This document shows positions 1 to 9,889 of a stretch of DNA of 64,000 nucleotides, piece by piece. Within the stretch, counting starts at the first letter, position 1, and each line of letters opens with the position of its first letter. Under the pieces are notes generated by a model. The model ran no database searches. It worked only from the letters and a program-made list of their open reading frames with translations, and was not told the origin of the DNA. The position numbers were made by a program, and so were the translations under genes. The DNA is from Hsuehochloa calcarea (taxonomy: Eukaryota > Streptophyta > Magnoliopsida > Poales > Poaceae), in the NCBI GenBank assembly GCA_036346395.1, contig CM070604.1:29601662-29665661 (forward strand), read 5' to 3'.

Positions 1-10
1 CATCTACTAG

Positions 11-58
11 CATCTGAGAAATGCAATTGATGTGTATCCAACTATCAGCAGGGGCAAG
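11..58 (+). CDS. possible terminal exon of an unidentified host gene
   Basis: A CTACTAG acceptor-like sequence ends at base 10. It is followed by an open stretch reading HLRNAIDVYPTISRGKL and a TAA stop at 56-58. The composition looks like the last codons of a protein, and the AT-rich sequence after it could be a 3' UTR. I do not recognise the protein. The rest of the gene, if real, lies left of the window. A chance open stretch of 16 codons is an equally fair reading. Confidence 0.2.
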
Positions 59-1684
59 CTATAATCTTGAAAAGGGCAGCCACGATATGTTGCTGCGAAA
101 AAAGGAACAGATTCTTGCCTGCAATGGTGCACCTAAGAATGTGCTTTTCACTATTGTATGTATATGTGTATGAGAAGTTTATAATATTGGAGATTATGAT
201 GAGATAAGGGAAGGAGAACGAAAGTAACTTTCTTGTATGCTTCAAGTAGTATTGCTACTTTGTCAGTGCTATTCAATGTTTGGAATCTGAAACGATTTTG
301 GGAATCCTATGCTGCAGGTCTGCAACATGCTTGATTAATTCATACTGTCCATGTGTATTGTGTTGAGTGATAATCAGCTACAAAATTAAGCGGTGTCAAA
401 TGGCGAAGGAGGCCGAGGAACATGTTGCGGACCGAGTTTGATGCCCACAAGCAGGCATGTCGATTTGCATTAGGTAAAGTGGCATTTTGGAAGAACAGAT
501 TCAGATATGCTGCCTATTTGGACAACACTAGCCAAAGAAAGCAGCTGATTTGCTGTCTACTTTTTTTATCTGAAAGTTTTGCTTGGATAGCTTGGCTTTT
601 CTCCCAAAATAATTAGGTAAAGGGTGATTAATCCTATGATTAGTATTCACAAGGTGTCATTCAAAACATTTCTTTATAAGAAAGTTCCTCCATTTCATTG
701 CCTGCGTATCAGATGCCATCCTGTCAATCCACCAAAACGGTAAATAAACCCTGCATTTCTGTAGAATGCCATTTGTAAAAGAAATATCCGATCTAAAGTG
801 GACAAAGGCGATGCGCGGCGTCGTTCACCATCTCTTGAGCTGAATTGTGGAAATCGAATACTTTGTGGAAAGAAAAAAGAAGCTGCATGTCGACAGGTCA
901 GTGATGTCATAGCATGCCTCCAAAATGTCTGAATAACAAGGACTAGCTAGCTAGCAGCTACTTGTCATGGGTGAGAACTACGATAGTCAAAACATGGCAG
1001 TTTTGCTCACTTGAAAGTTGAAACATCAAACACTACAAGGATGTCAAAGACTTTCAGAAAGTGTTTCATCAATGGAAAGATACCATACCATGAGTTGCGC
1101 ATTCATAAAACTAAACTAGACTTGCACATTCATAAGAGAAAAGAACCAGCCTGAAGTTTGGAGATCATATGTTTTCATGAAATCAAAGATTGCACCATCA
1201 TCACCATGATGCAAAGTTTGAACTCAAAAAAAGAGGAAATGATACTAAAGAAGTAGTTGACATAGTTGCTGGCCCTCTGATCTTTATCGGAGAAATAAGA
1301 ATCGTCGCACAAAAGTAGTGTTGCATATGCCTTAGACAAGAATATCTTGTGGGTGTATAAAGATGAGATAGCAACCAAATCCATGATATGTTCTTTAGCA
1401 GGGAGTAGTGGGAGAGAAGAAAAGGAATGCCATACGACTCAGACCAGCAATAACAATTCAGGATTGCCTTGTAGAGATAGCTCAAGGGACTGATTGGATC
1501 TTGTCACTCGTATTTGTCTGAAGGGATGCAATGGCATCTCCTTCATTTCCATGTTCTATGGTAGAATTTTCTTCGCCCCTCCTTTCATAAACCAATTTCA
1601 GGATAAGAATGCATTAGTTGTGATATCCCTCGTCACAACCAGGTGACTGATGTTCGTGTGATTCTGGCCATGAATTACTAAGAG
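59..1684. other. unassigned intergenic sequence
   Basis: No ORF above 100 codons, no LTR pair and no recognisable TE protein. Short ORFs such as 422-616 (+) and 1201-1485 (-) show no known motif. A short open run begins at ATG 401 (MAKEAEEHVADRV) but stops at once. Moderate AT content and the absence of known repeat motifs make this the best candidate in the window for low-copy host sequence. Confidence 0.4.
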
Positions 1685-1983
1685 AACATTGTTATACCCC
1701 GATACCCCTTATTACGTGCAGCAGCTCTCGGATTGGATCAGAATTTGTGAGATACGACACGTACGCTCATGATATCAAGAATGAAGTAGATGGATCTTGT
1801 AGAGAGAACCGAAATAACAGCGATGAAGCAACCACGACGAGAGAGAAAGATTTGACGAAGCCGACAGTAAATTCCTTAATCAAGACCTCAAAAGAGTATA
1901 AGAGATTGTCGCTCTTTCATAACCCTCTTGAACCTTTTAAGACCTCCGGATCTTTGCCATATACAAGAATCTAATGTTAAAAG

Positions 1984-2112
1984 TGTTAGAGATATATGTA
2001 TAGTCGTGTTATTCCCTATTGTTATAGGGGGTTATTTGCATATTTACCTCCTGTACTTGTCTATATATTCTGGCCCATTGGCCCCCTGAGAATACAAGTT
2101 GCTATTCTAACA
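1984..2112 (+). repeat. C1 5' LTR (129 bp)
   Basis: Starts TGTTAGAGATATATG and ends TTGCTATTCTAACA. The copy at 7094-7220 matches it with roughly ten differences, including two or three single-base indels, counted by eye. A CTATATATTC TATA-like stretch lies in the second half. Confidence 0.93.
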
Positions 2113-2124
2113 TGGTATCAGAGC
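2113..2124 (+). other. C1 primer-binding site (initiator tRNA-Met)
   Basis: TGGTATCAGAGC starts directly after the 5' LTR. This is the usual complement of the 3' end of plant initiator tRNA-Met and fixes the plus orientation of C1. Confidence 0.93.
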
Positions 2125-2785
2125 CCGTTAGGGTTACCTCTCCCGGACGCGCAACTCATCCTTAGCCGCCGCTGTCGGCTTCCCTTCTTCCCCGCCGCCG
2201 TCGCTATTCTGCTGCCGCTCTCCCCGGCCGTCGTCGACGCCTCTAGATCCCCTGTTGCCAACGCCTCCATCGTTGCCGGTGTCACCTGGAGACCATCGTC
2301 CCCCTGTCGTCGATCCGCCGCACGGCTTCCCGTCATCGCCTGAGGCCGAGTTCGTCGCTGGAGGCCGGCAGCGGATTACAGCTACGGATCCGTCGCCGGA
2401 GCTCCTCTGCATCGTCCTCCTGTCACCGATCCGCCTCATGGCTTCTCGTCGCTGATCCGCCGACGCCGCGAGCCCTCCCATCGTCCGCTGTTCTCGCCGT
2501 CGCCAAGGAGCCGTCGGGCGCCTGGCTAGCCGAGCCTTCCTCGTCGCCGCTACCGCCGCCGGCGAGTCCTCCACCGCCGCCGAAAGGGAGGAACCCTAGT
2601 CCCCCCCCTCGTGTGCACGCGGTCGGAAGGCACAGGCCCATTAAAAAGGGGTCATTTCGGCCAACCCGTGAAGAAAGAGTAAACAAAAAGAGTAAAAAAA
2701 AATGTCATTCTAACCACCGCGCCGTCCAGCGTCGCCTATTAGACTTCGTTGCCTTGGTCGCCGCGCCGTCTAGCGCCGCCTACCA
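2125..2785 (+). other. C1 untranslated leader
   Basis: A 660-bp GC-rich leader between the primer site and gag. The ORFs here (for example 2134-2574 on the minus strand) are proline- and arginine-rich shadows caused by the base composition. Confidence 0.7.
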
Positions 2786-3830
2786 ATGGGCACCGTTTCC
2801 CTCCCTCGCTGTGAGGTGATCTTCGATAGTGTTAATTACACCGACTTCGTGTCTCACATGCGCATCCACATGCGTGGTCTTCGTCTCTGGGGCATCCTCT
2901 CTGGCGATGTCACCTGCCCACCTTGCCCTACTCCTCGGCGGAGCCTCGTGCATTGCGGCGCCCTCGACGGTAGACAAAGGCTCTTTGTCGAGGTGGCAGC
3001 CTTCTTGCGATGAGAAGGGCGCCCTTGCCTACCAAGAGTCTCTGTACTCCTACATGGATCGATTGACTACCTACACTCAGTGGTGCGACGACGACGCCCG
3101 GGCTGCTGCCGTCTTCATCGCCAGTGTCCAGCCTCAGTTCTCTTATGAGGTTGTGGGACTCCCTTCGGCTGTACAGATGTGGACTCACCTTCGTCAGCGC
3201 TACGAACACTCTAGAGATGCCCTCTATCTATCCGTGGTTCGCTAGGAGCACTCTCTTCAGCAGGGTGATGCTACTATTGACGCCTTCTATGCTCGAGTTA
3301 CTGCATGCAGGTCATTGGACTCTCTTAAATCTTCTTGTTGTCACTCCTATTCGTCTTTGCTGGTATGCGTCTTGACCTAAATTTCAGCATGTTTACGAGT
3401 TCCTTACTCGCCTTCGTCTTGAGTTCGAGCAGAGACGTGCCCAGCTTCTTGCACGCCACCCTCGTGTTACTCTTCTGGAGGCTCTTACCGAGATACGTGC
3501 GAGAGGAGACTACTTTGAGTGGTCTTTGATGCAGTGCCACTCCCCTTCGTGCTCGCCGCTCCTTCACCTGCTACACCGACTGCTCCACGCTTCAGTACAC
3601 TGCCTCCTCCAGCGGCTACCACAGGTGGTGGTGGCCGCCCTCCATCTAGCGGTGGTCATCCTCGCTGCTCCTACTGCGACAAGGTCGGCCACATTGAGTC
3701 CCACTGCTATAAGAAGCAGCGGCATCTTTCACGCCATTCTTCTCCTAGCACAGGCACCGGTGGTTCTACATCGATGTCTGCATCGACTCCTTCAGCAGTT
3801 TCTCTCACTAGCGAGAGATAACCGGACTTG
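2786..3830 (+). pseudogene. gag: C1 gag (copia capsid/nucleocapsid), frameshifted
   Basis: The likely start is ATG 2786 (MGTVSLPRCEVIF...), followed by the conserved region around HMRIHMRGLRLW. The frame then shifts near 2900, continues with QMWTHLRQRYEHSRDALYL (about 3175-3235), stops at TAG 3243 and shifts again. The nucleocapsid zinc knuckle CSYCDKVGHIESHC (C-X2-C-X4-H-X4-C) is intact at 3666-3707. In the family this protein forms the particle and binds the RNA. At least three breaks make it non-functional. Low-complexity Ser/Thr-rich coding follows the knuckle up to the protease. Confidence 0.85.
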
Positions 3831-3834
3831 GCGC

Positions 3835-5636
3835 TGCTTGCCGCCCGAGTTCTCCTCGGCGAGTTACATAGGCTCTACTACTAACTCTTCGGGCAATGAG
3901 AAACCACCTCCTACACAGTCAGGTACCTCCCCATGGATTCTTGATTACGGAGCATTCTTTCACATGACTTCTGATTCTTTCACTTGTCTTTTATTACACC
4001 TCTTGATTCCCCTATCAGTGTTCTTACTGCTGATGGTACATCTCTTTCTGTCTCTGGTCGAGGATCTCTTAGCAACACATCCTTTCATATTCCTTCTGTT
4101 GCACATGTTCATCGCCTAACTATGCAACTTCTTTCTGCTGGGCAGATTACTAACCATGGTTGTCGGGTCATTCTTGACTCTGACTCTTATTTTGTTCAGG
4201 ACCGCCACACGGGGGCTCTGGTTGGTTCTGGCCCTCGGCGCCTTTACTCACAGCGTCTCTGAGAGCTTGACTAGTTTCACCTTCCTTCCGCTGCCACCGT
4301 CGCTGCCAGTCTCTCCGCTTCTGCCACTCCGTCTACCATCTCTTTCTAGCAGTGGCATCACCGTCTTGGTCATCTGTGTGGATCTCGTTTGTCATCTTTA
4401 GTTCGTCGTGGTCTTCTGGGGTCTGTCTCAGGAGATGTATCTTTAGATTGTCAGGGATGTTAGTTAGGGAAACAGATTCAGCTTCCCTGTTCTCATAGTG
4501 AGTCAGTGTCTTAGCGACCATTTGATCTTATTCATTTAGATGTTTGGGGTCCGACTCCCTTCTTTTCAACAGGGGGCCATCGATATTATATCTTTTTAAT
4601 AGATGACTTTTCTCGCCACACTTGGATATATTTTATGTCTTCTCGTAGTGATGCCTTGTCTATCTATAAATAATTTGCTACTATGGTTCGCACACAGTTT
4701 TCCACTCCTATTCGTGTCTTTCGTGCTGACTCTGCTGGTGAGTACATCTCTCGTTACCTGCGCAGCTTCCTCGCTGAGCAGGGCACCCTCACTCAGTTCT
4801 CTTGTCCTGGTGCTCATGCTCAGAATGGTATCGCTGAGCGCAAGCATCGTCACCTCCTTGAGACGGCTCGTACCCTGATGATTGTCGCCTCTATTCCACC
4901 TCACTTTTGGGCCGAGGCCGTTTCCACTACCACTTATCTCGTAAACATTCAGCCCTCTTCTGCTCTTGAGGGTGAGATCCCTGTTGAGCGTCTTTGTGGC
5001 CTTCCTCCAGACTACTCTGCCGTTCGTCTGTTTGGCTGCGTTTGCTAGGTTCTCCTCGCACCTCGAGAACGCGACAAGCCGACTTTCGATCTGGAGTGTG
5101 TTTTTCTGGGATATAGTGCCGAGCATAAGGGCTATCGGTGCTGGGACCCTATTGGTCGACGGATGCGGATTTCTCGGGATGTGAGTTTCGACGAGTCTCG
5201 TCCCTTCTACCCACGTCCTGCCTCCCCTTCGGTTTCCTCTCTGGAGTCCCTATCTTTTTTGACTTTTTCAGATACACCCATCTCTGTCTTGCCCTCGTCC
5301 ACCCGTCTCACTGATTCTCCACATATACCTCTTGAGGTCTCTCCGCCATTGTCGCCGCCTGCTTCGTCTCCTGTGGATTCTCAGGCTCCTCCCATTCTCT
5401 TGTACACTCGTCGACCTCATATTGAGGTTCTTCCAGGTGAGCTATCTTCCCCAGATGTTTCATATTCTCCCGAAGCCCCATCTTCCCTTGATGGGTCATC
5501 ATCTCCTCGCTACGGTCTTCGTGATCGTCAGTCGATTCGGCCTCCTGCCCGGTTTGGTTTTGCTGGTGCAGCTACCCATGAGCTTTGTCTCCTCAGGGAT
5601 GCTATTACTCACCACAGTGGCGGCATGCCATGGTGA
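3835..5636 (+). pseudogene. pol: C1 protease-integrase region, broken
   Basis: The protease signature is at 3934-3969, but the active-site triad reads Asp-Tyr-Gly (3943-3951) where copia proteases have Asp-Ser/Thr-Gly. The integrase follows: remnants of the zinc domain (about 4355-4475), the first Asp in LDVWGP (about 4538), the second in FRADSAGEY (about 4725-4750), and the Glu in NGIAERKHRHLLETAR (about 4825-4870). TAA near 4669 and TAG near 5047 interrupt the core. The linker to RT (5163-5636) is Pro/Ser-rich, as usual. It would have cut the polyprotein and inserted the cDNA; it is now dead. Confidence 0.85.
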
Positions 5637-5639
5637 GAG

Positions 5640-7080
5640 ATTCTTGCCCTCGGCGTACTGGTACTTGGGATCTTATTCCTTTTCCATCTCACTCTTGTCC
5701 CATGATGTGTAAGTGGGTCTATAAGATTAAGACTCGTTCTGATGGCTCTCTTGAGAGCTATAAGGCGCGTCTTGTTGCTCGTGGCTTCCAGCAGGAGCAT
5801 GGTCGTGACTACGATAAGACTTTTGCTCCTGTGGCCCACATGACCACTGTCCACACTTTTCTTTCGGTGGCGTCTGTTCGCCATTGGTCCGTTTCTCAGC
5901 TTGATGTCAAGAATGCCTTTCTTAATGGCGAGTTGCGTGGGGAGGCCTACATGCATCCGCCACCTGGTTATTCTGTTCCTGAGGGCATGGTGCATCATCT
6001 TAAATCGCTCTCTCTATGGCCTTAAACGAGCCCCTCGTACTTGGTTTGAGCGCTTCTCTTTTGTGGTCACTGCTGCTGGCTTCTCAGCTAGTGATCACGA
6101 TCCTGCTCTTTTTATCCACACTTCGTCTCGTGGTCGAACTCTTCTTCTTCTATATGTTGATGATATGATCATCACCGGAGTACATTGCCTTTGTCAAGGC
6201 TCGTCTGAGTGAGCCGTTCCTTATGTCGGATCTTGGTCCTCTTCGTTACTTTCTAGGGATTGAGGTTACTTCCACTCCAAAAGGTTTATGTATGTCCCAA
6301 GAGAAGTATATTCAGGATCTTCTTGATCGCACCTCTCTCACTGATCAGCGTACTGTTGAGACACCCATGGAGCTCAACGTTCATCTCCGGCCCTTTGATG
6401 GCGAGCCTCTTTCTGATCCGACTCGCTATCATCATCTTATTGGGAGTCTTGTCTACCTTACTGTTACTCGTCCGGATATCACTTATCCAGTCCACATTCT
6501 GAGTCAGTTCATCTCTGCTCCCACTCAGGTCCACTACAACCACCTTCTTCGAGTTCAGCGATACCTTCGTAGGACTATCTCTCGTTGTCTCTTCTTTCCA
6601 CACTCCAGCTCGTTACAGCTTCAGGCTTATTCGGATGCTACTTGGGTCAGCGATCCATCTGATCGCCGGTCCATCTCTGCTTACTGTGTTTTTCTTGGTG
6701 GTTCTCTCATTGCCTGGAAGACGAAGAAATAGACTGCAGTATCTCGTTCGAGTCTGGAGGTGAGAGTTCTGAGCTATGGCTCTCTTAGCGTGAGATTACA
6801 CAGCTACGGTGGTTACTTGAGGATTTTGATATTTACGTCACTCGCCAACTCCTCTCTTGTCGAACGATCTGAGTGCTATCGGTGTGCCTCGACCTTGTAA
6901 AGTATGAGCTCACCAAGCATATTGGTGTTGATGCTTCCTTCATGAGGTCTTGTGTGCATGATCGGTGATTGCTCTTGATATGTGCCTTAGGAGCTTGGAT
7001 AGCGAATTTCTTCACGAAGGCCCAAACTTGAGCACAACACAACTTCTACCTCTCCAAACTCAATGTTGTTGACCCACCAT
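5640..7080 (+). pseudogene. pol: C1 reverse transcriptase-RNase H, frameshifted
   Basis: Copia RT motifs run in order: YKARLVARGFQQEHG (about 5759-5803), SQLDVKNAFLNG with the first catalytic Asp (about 5895-5930), and YVDD at 6153-6164, intact. A frameshift near 6000 separates the palm from RSLYGLKRAPRTW, and another near 6180 precedes MSDLGPLRYFLGIEV (6223 on). RNase H begins around AYSDATWVSDPSDRRS and meets a TAG at 6730 where the family has a Gln codon. The tail with ELTKHIGVDASF can be followed to about 7080. Catalytic residues survive but the frame does not. Confidence 0.88.
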
Positions 7081-7083
7081 GAG

Positions 7084-7093
7084 TTTGAGGGGG
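7084..7093 (+). other. C1 polypurine tract
   Basis: TTTGAGGGGG lies directly before the 3' LTR, the expected second-strand primer position. Confidence 0.8.
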
Positions 7094-7220
7094 TGTTAGA
7101 GATATATGATAGTTATGTTATTCCCCATTGTTTTGAGGGGTTATTTGCATATTTACCTCTTGTACTTGTCTATATATTCTGGCCCTTGGCCCCTTGAGAA
7201 TACAAGTTGCTATTCTAACA
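7094..7220 (+). repeat. C1 3' LTR (127 bp)
   Basis: Same termini as the 5' LTR (TGTTAGAG...TTCTAACA) and followed by the TSD copy AAAAG at 7221-7225. Confidence 0.93.
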
Positions 7221-7608
7221 AAAAGAATAACCTAGCTTTCAATCCTCTCGTGCACCCTCTTCTTTGGATAAGTTCCTCTTGATTAGTTTGTTTCTTAGGT
7301 TCTTATGACCACCCCTTATGGCTTTATATAGTACACTAGTTCTCCTCCAAAGTGAAGTAGTAAGTCTACTCTAAATAAAAGTAGGAATCCTAATCCTATT
7401 AGAATTCATCTAGCTTTCCTTGCCGGACACATCTTTAAGTCCTAAAAGAATAAGATATAAGTCACCGTACTCAATAAACATGACTACTCCAGGATTGTTG
7501 GCAGTAATTGTACACTAGTTTTCTTTGTATTAGACTCCTTGAGAGACATAGCAAAATAGGATTTTTCCCATGGTGTGCTAGAATAATAGTTTCCTTTCGT
7601 GATAAACT

Positions 7609-9024
7609 TTTTAGTGATATACCCTAGAGGCAATCATGGAGATGATTGTATCGCTTCTATGTGTTATGAACTTTTGAATAATATGTTATTTTCTCCCTTA
7701 AATGAACTATCATTTGTATTGATCAACAAGTATGTGACTTGTTTGTCAAACTCTTTATTAATGTTTACGATGTTATTCTACATATCCATAATCTTATATC
7801 ATTATGTGTGACACTTATAATTTATTGATCAGCACATGTATCGATTGATGGTCATGGTTCACGGATCATGGATATGGGATATCAAATCAATCATGTGGAC
7901 ATATGTTTGAGAACATGATGTTAGATTAACTCATCTTGAGACACTACAGGATTGTTATATTCTTAAGTGTCATCAGTTGGTCCCATACATAGTGTATATA
8001 GGATCCTTAGACCTGAGATCGTCATAGTTTTCTATATATGAAATAGTTTAATTTGGGGTTATCAGAGGCTACTATGTCATTGAGTAGACATAAAGGTAGC
8101 TTTTTGGTTTACTATCAAACATGCGAAGGAATGTGAGCGACAGAATTTGTCCATCCTCTTTAATGGGAGAGATATCTTTGGGCCCCTCGATGCGTGTGGT
8201 TGGATTAGGGAAGCTCATGGCCTTGCTGAATGTGGTTGAAGAGTCAAATATAACTAAGTAATCTACTACAAGATTGAGTGAAGAATTGAGCTATCATAGG
8301 ATGACACATATTTCACCTTGAATTTAATCTGGTATCATGAGACAAAGGGATTAGCACATTAGCACCATATAGGTTCATCCAATATGATTTTTATGTGTAT
8401 TCTGAGGTCCCTATGTCCTACTAGGGACCGCTATCGACCTGTGGAATGCAAAGGGGTTTCTAGGTCGCAGCCAAGTATATATAAACCTATGGGGTCACAC
8501 ACTTAATAGGGTGGAACATACCGGTTTAGATATGATCCTTTCATGTGGGCCTTGCGCCTTATTGAGCCTCTAACGTAGGGTTACACTAAAGGGACTCTAC
8601 ATAAAGAGAGGCATGGGGTTTTTGACATACATCACAACACCTATCGAAACCATAGCTGCAACCTCCCAAAGGCCCTGCCGTGCGCGCTGGTGCTAGCACA
8701 TCGGCTTATGGCGTTCCACCCCTGGACGTATCGATACAGATAAATGTACCACTGCGATTGCGGTGCTAATAAGGGATGATCCGCGAGTGTGAAGAGGTTT
8801 GTGGAATCGTGATGAGGAAACGGGATGGCAAGCTGCTCGTGGAACGTTCGCGTGACAATCGACTACATCGACTTGCGCTTCGCTAGATTGTGCTACTCCA
8901 ACTCTTCTTCTGCTGCATTGTACATATAGTCATAACAATCCATACTTTCTTACTTGCCTGGCTTCCTGGTTTACATGATAGAAAATTTTATTTTGCACTA
9001 GTGTAGCCTACCCGTATTCCAACA
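7609..9024 (+). mobile_element. solo LTR, BARE-1/Angela/RIRE1-like copia
   Basis: 1416 bp bounded by the perfect TSD AAACT (7604-7608, 9025-9029). The text CCCTAGAGGCAATCATGGAG near the start, the GGGCCCCTCGATG block and the end TATTCCAACA resemble the LTRs of the BARE/Angela group, and it aligns along its length with the second copy at 33896-35510. The first bases have drifted from TGTTGGAA to TTTTAGTG. No internal region, so it is a recombination product. No coding content: the small ORF at 7599-7811 is chance. Confidence 0.8.
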
Positions 9025-9029
9025 AAACT

Positions 9030-9663
9030 ATACGAAGAAAAGTAAATAATCTTATGTTTTAAGGTGTTCCATTTAATTTAATAATTAGATTTGGCACAGC
9101 TAGAAATGATATTCCCTTTTATTCGACAACCACTTCATAAAGGGTTTTTTAATAATAAAAAGTTGTAAAGGGAAATTCAATCCCAGTCCTATTTAGCAAT
9201 TGCAATTTAGATATATTTGGCCATGCAGGATGTCATTCATGATGGTCACCTTGTTGACCATTGAGGAACAGCCTTTTGGTTGTGAGGGCACCCCTTCATG
9301 GTGCATCAGAATATCCGATCACATATTCCCCAATGGAAAGTCACAATGCTTAAAAGTTAAAAGAGCTCTCTATGATTTAAGGACCTATGAATCCTAAGAT
9401 ATATTAGCACTGCTTTCCTTTCACTGCCACTAGTGCAGGGATGTGGGAGTGCATGCAGCTAGCTGATTAGTAGTCCAAAAGCTTGGTCAAACTTCCTTTC
9501 TTAAGCTCTTTTCCACTAGCACCCTTTTATTAACTCTCAAGCCCTTTTCCTACCAAAAGATACATCGCCGGTCGCCCACTAGAATTGGTGCTAACATGGT
9601 CATGGTACATAGAGAGGAGAGGCAGCAAGAAAATTAAAATAATGTGATGTACAATTAATTAAG
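9030..9663. other. unassigned sequence with a doubtful RT-like scrap
   Basis: AT-rich sequence. The ORF at 9200-9397 (+) ends SQCLKVKRALYDLRTYES, which vaguely recalls the copia RT stretch LK-ALYGLKQ, but the rest does not fit. I would not call it a gene. Confidence 0.3.
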
Positions 9664-9884
9664 GCCCCGTTTGGAACCAGTGGATTTTCCCAAATTCTTG
9701 CATGAATTGAACTGTTGCCTACAAAATTCTTGCGAAATTCCTGAAGAGATCATGTGTTTCATGAAGAAAGAACCTATTGGTTTTCCACATTGGATCACAA
9801 ACTATCAGCCTCAAATAACGTAGGAACACGATCACTTCTATAGGAGTATATATGGTCTATGCATTTTAAGTCGTTGGAGCCTGA
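9664..9884 (+). mobile_element. possible left end of a MITE-like DNA element
   Basis: GGCCCCGTTTGGAACC is the kind of terminus found on many grass MITEs of the hAT/PIF type. The sequence across the solo LTR (14576-14640) contains AATTCCAACCAAAT, which could be the decayed opposite end. No clear TSD. Confidence 0.3.
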
Positions 9885-9889
9885 TTACC

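Larger units (their letters stand above)
1984..7220 (+). mobile_element. Ty1/copia element C1, full-length but decayed
   Basis: A complete LTR-to-LTR element of 5237 bp: 5' LTR 1984-2112, primer site 2113-2124, gag, protease, integrase, RT, RNase H in the copia order, purine tract 7084-7093 and 3' LTR 7094-7220. It is flanked by the perfect 5-bp TSD AAAAG (1979-1983, 7221-7225). Frameshifts and stops break the polyprotein at least seven times, so it cannot encode its own movement. It sits inside an older solo LTR. Very short LTRs (127-129 bp) with a full pol are typical of one group of grass copia families. Confidence 0.93.
1690..7476 (-). mobile_element. solo LTR (minus), split by copia C1
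   Basis: Without C1 (1984-7220) and its second TSD copy, the two arms (1690-1983 and 7226-7476) form about 545 bp bounded by AACAT at 1685-1689 and 7477-7481, a 5-bp TSD. The plus strand starts TGTTATACCCC, so in minus orientation the LTR ends GGGGTATAACA. Its other end reads TATTGAGTACGG, a one-base change from the canonical TG. A TATA box in minus orientation lies at 7323-7331. No internal coding region is present, hence solo LTR. Copia-like size, but family not identified. Confidence 0.55.

Noticed and set aside
2134..2574. 146-codon minus ORF as a gene
   Set aside because: Lies in the GC-rich leader of C1 with low-complexity Arg/Gly/Pro content and overlapping ORFs in other frames.
9200..9397. 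copia RT fragment
   Set aside because: Only about eight residues resemble RT and no neighbouring pol sequence supports it.
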